Shown piece by piece: positions 61,676 to 64,000 of a DNA stretch of 64,000 bases. How positions within the stretch are numbered: the stretch's first letter is position 1; each line of letters starts with the position of its first letter. The translations under genes and the position numbers were made by a program. The DNA is from Gnetum montanum. Lineage: Eukaryota > Streptophyta > Gnetopsida > Gnetales > Gnetaceae. The notes beneath the pieces were generated by a model. That model saw only the letters and a list, made by a program, of their open reading frames with translations. It made no database searches and was not told the DNA's origin. The stretch lies in assembly GCA_015680685.1 (NCBI GenBank), contig MNCI01018080.1, forward strand, positions 474,120-538,119, in the 5' to 3' direction.

Positions 61676-64000
61676 TGTGATTTCTGAAAATGCCAGTGGC
61701 AGGAACACTGAGAGGTCAACAACTGTACAACCTAACCTCAAATCCATGCAAGGGCCATGCTAGGAAATAGAAATGAGCTACCTTGAATATTCTATTTGAT
61801 CAAATAGAGACTTACATGGTGTTAGGAGGATTATATGTGAGAAGGGTTTATACTGCGTTACATGCAAACACTAGAACTGGCTAAGCCAAAGTATAGCAAG
61901 GTGTCCTAGCCAAAAATTAGTGACATGAGTGTGAAAATATATATCAAACAATAGAAAATGTGAGAGTTATGCTTAATATTGAAGAAAAATGCTTAGAAAA
62001 GAAATGTAATAGAGCTTAAGAATAGCAAAATGCACTGCCCCAAAAATGGGGAGCGTAACTTTGTTAGAAAAGAGATGAGAATGGTACACAACATCAAGCA
62101 GGCACAATGGTAGCATATCAGTGTAGTCATAGTCTCTGGGATGCCTAGGACATGGAGCTAATGGCTACAGTGGAGATTGAACCTACTAGGTTGGTTGTTG
62201 CCATGTTTTATGAGTGCAATGGTGGGTAGGAGGTGCCAAGGTGCGAAGCTCAAATGCTCAAGTGCAAGAATGTTCAGGATGTTTAGATAGCTAAAATGTC
62301 CAATGCTCTTTTGATTTGCCCACCACTAGAGTGTTGACTGTTAGGGTATTTATAGGGCTAGGTTTAGCATGAAATGAGGATCGGATGCCACATGGCATGA
62401 GCATAGATGAGGTTATGCTAACATGTTATGCTTTCATGAGAGTAGCGAAGTGTTACACTCTAAAGAATAGCAATGGATTCCTAGAGACTACTAAACTATG
62501 ATCACACTACCTAGACTGCATGTGCCAAAGTTTCAAAGACCAAAATGTACCTACAAATAGTGTAAAATAGTACAACTTATAGGTTGTGCTCTTGGACTAT
62601 GTCTTCCCCTCTTTCAAGTAGGGTCAAGTGTAGGGACAATTTTGGGGACCAATGGGGATGCAAAAGAAATACAAATTGATGATCTTGGTTGCCAAAGGTA
62701 TGTTGGAGTTGAGACAAAGGCTAATGCCAAGTTCTAGAGGCTTTTGAAGGCTTTTCTCTAGAGTCAAGTTGGCTATGCTCTAGAGCATAACACAACACTT
62801 AGTAAAAATTCACAAAATTTTGATGTTTCACACTAGTTACCTTGGCTACGCTGGGGAGCATAGTAGGGACACTTAGCCAAATTTTTATGAAATCTATAGT
62901 CTTCCCTCATGGTATGCTAGCTATGCTCTAGGACGTAGCAAGAGAGGAAACCTCAAAAGTTAGGAAATGTGCCAAATGTGTCTTCCATGTCGAGCTAGCT
63001 TTACAGATCCTTGTCCAACACTTAGGCAAAACTGGACACTAGAACCTATGTCATGCTTACTATGCTATGGAGCATATTAGAGCATAGCAACCCAAGAGCT
63101 AGAAATTTTTCTAAACTATTTTTTCCATCCTAAGCAATTTCAACAACCTTTAGCCTGGTACTTAGGTGAACTAGCTACTAGCACATGTGTCAAGCTGGAT
63201 ACAAAATTTGTGAGTGTGATAACCTAGGAGACAGAAGATTTGCAAAACTATTTCATCCATCCCAATCAACCCTTGACCACTTCTAGCTTGACACTTGGGC
63301 AAATTGGCCGTAGAAGTGTGTGCTACGTTGGATATGCTGGGGAGCGTAGTAGGACACTTAGAAAAATTTTCATGCAATTGCTACTGACACTTAGAAAAAA
63401 TCTTATAAAATAGGCCTCAATGTGTGCCATGCTGGAGAGTGTAACACCCACACTTAGAAAAAATTTTCCAAGTTTAGACACTTAGAAAAATTTACTGTTG
63501 AAGATGCAAAAGCCCAAAATTGGTGGTGTTTCATTGGACCCTCTTTGTTGACATCTAGAGGATTGGCTTGAGAGACATCAACAAAGAATATGAAACACCA
63601 TGGTAAACACAACACCAACACTACTCATTAGTGCCCAATTAGATAATGCTTCACTATGCTTGAGAGTCCTAAGTGAATAAAGTATGGTAGGGAATAGGTT
63701 AGGGAGATGAGTCAAGGGATAGTAAATGGGGAGAATGTTCATCGTACATGTGGCTGTAGGATGCAGCATTACAATGGATTATCTCCAAAGCTTGATCCCT
63801 TGTTAAATTGCTTATTAGGGAGTCAACATGTGGAGATGGCCTACCCTTAGGATTTTGACCTCTCATCAAAGTGCTTGTGAGATGATAGATTCGAGGTTGG
63901 ACCGATTGTGAAATACCAACTGTGTTATTTTACTTGGGTACTTGTTTCATCCCATTTTTATTTTACTCTTGATTTCATATATTTTTTTTATCTTCCTCTT
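61676..64000 (-). mobile_element. E3: third Tat element, 3' LTR and start of interior
   Basis: The LTR runs from 61676 (TGTGATTTCTG) to 63533 (GTGTTTCA), 1858 bp, with a diverged U3 hairpin array (62580-63490) and TATA at 62347-62354 on minus. The polypurine tract is at 63534-63550. 63551-64000 matches E1 and E2 3' untranslated sequence. The rest lies outside. Having split E2's LTR, it is the youngest level of this nest. Confidence 0.8.

Larger units (their letters stand above)
50030..64000 (-). mobile_element. E2: Tat element lacking pol, runs off the window
   Basis: Minus-strand element with left (3') LTR 50030-51620 and right (5') LTR from 60606, itself split at 61676 by E3. Sense order: 5' LTR, primer site, gag, protease, tandem repeat, short antisense ORF, tandem repeat, an integrase tail stub (54160-54300), tandem repeat, 3' untranslated region, LTR. 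RT, both RNases H and the integrase core are missing. Homologous blocks place the deletion between positions matching E1 13765 and 17110. Confidence 0.8.

Overview
This window looks like intergenic heterochromatin from a plant nuclear genome. It is AT-rich, generally poor in CpG, and made almost entirely of nested, decayed LTR retrotransposons. I see no intact host gene, no rRNA or tRNA gene, no CRISPR array and no bacterial-style operon. The element types (Ty3/gypsy of the Tat/Ogre lineage with a second, archaeal-type RNase H; a gag-only Ty3 group; a chromovirus-like integrase tail; an LTR element with a tRNA-iMet primer site) are typical of large-genome seed plants. I cannot name the species. 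Assembly gaps lie at 11916-11969, 18337, 21531 and 52426.

Layout. 1-182: end of an LTR of a TGATGA...TCATCA family ('family B'). 183-5617: a minus-strand element with a tRNA-iMet primer site, whose interior encodes no recognisable gag-pol. 5618-10993: low-complexity non-coding DNA. 10994-38608: E1, a 27.6-kb minus-strand Tat element. In sense order it has 5' LTR (37116-38608), gag, protease, tandem repeat, an antisense intron-bearing gene, a 192-bp satellite array, tandem repeat, RT - RNase H - archaeal-type RNase H - integrase, tandem repeat and 3' LTR (10994-12419). Two family-B insertions sit in the antisense gene: a solo LTR (24341-25135) and a 3.1-kb gag-only element (E5, about 26827-29951). 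38643-40400: pol remnant of an older Tat element (E9). 43957-44338: integrase tail of another Ty3 element. 44345-50029: E4, a plus-strand gag-only element. 50030-64000: E2, a Tat element related to E1 that has lost pol. 61676-64000: E3, a third Tat element inserted into E2's 5' LTR.

How the parts fit. The right half is a four-level nest: integrase tail, split by E4, split by E2, split by E3. E1 and E2 share one architecture. Both carry an antisense gene between protease and pol, and both have the same roughly 30-bp tandem repeat at the module boundaries. E2 looks like E1 after removal of about 3.4 kb of pol between two such repeats. The antisense gene appears spliced (several GT...AG introns). 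One upstream exon in E1 resembles a plant FCP1/NIF-type (HAD superfamily) phosphatase, which suggests capture of a host gene fragment. Every LTR family carries a TATA box with an array of short palindromic or hairpin modules just upstream. All coding parts are broken by stops, frameshifts or loss of catalytic residues, so nothing here is expected to be autonomous.
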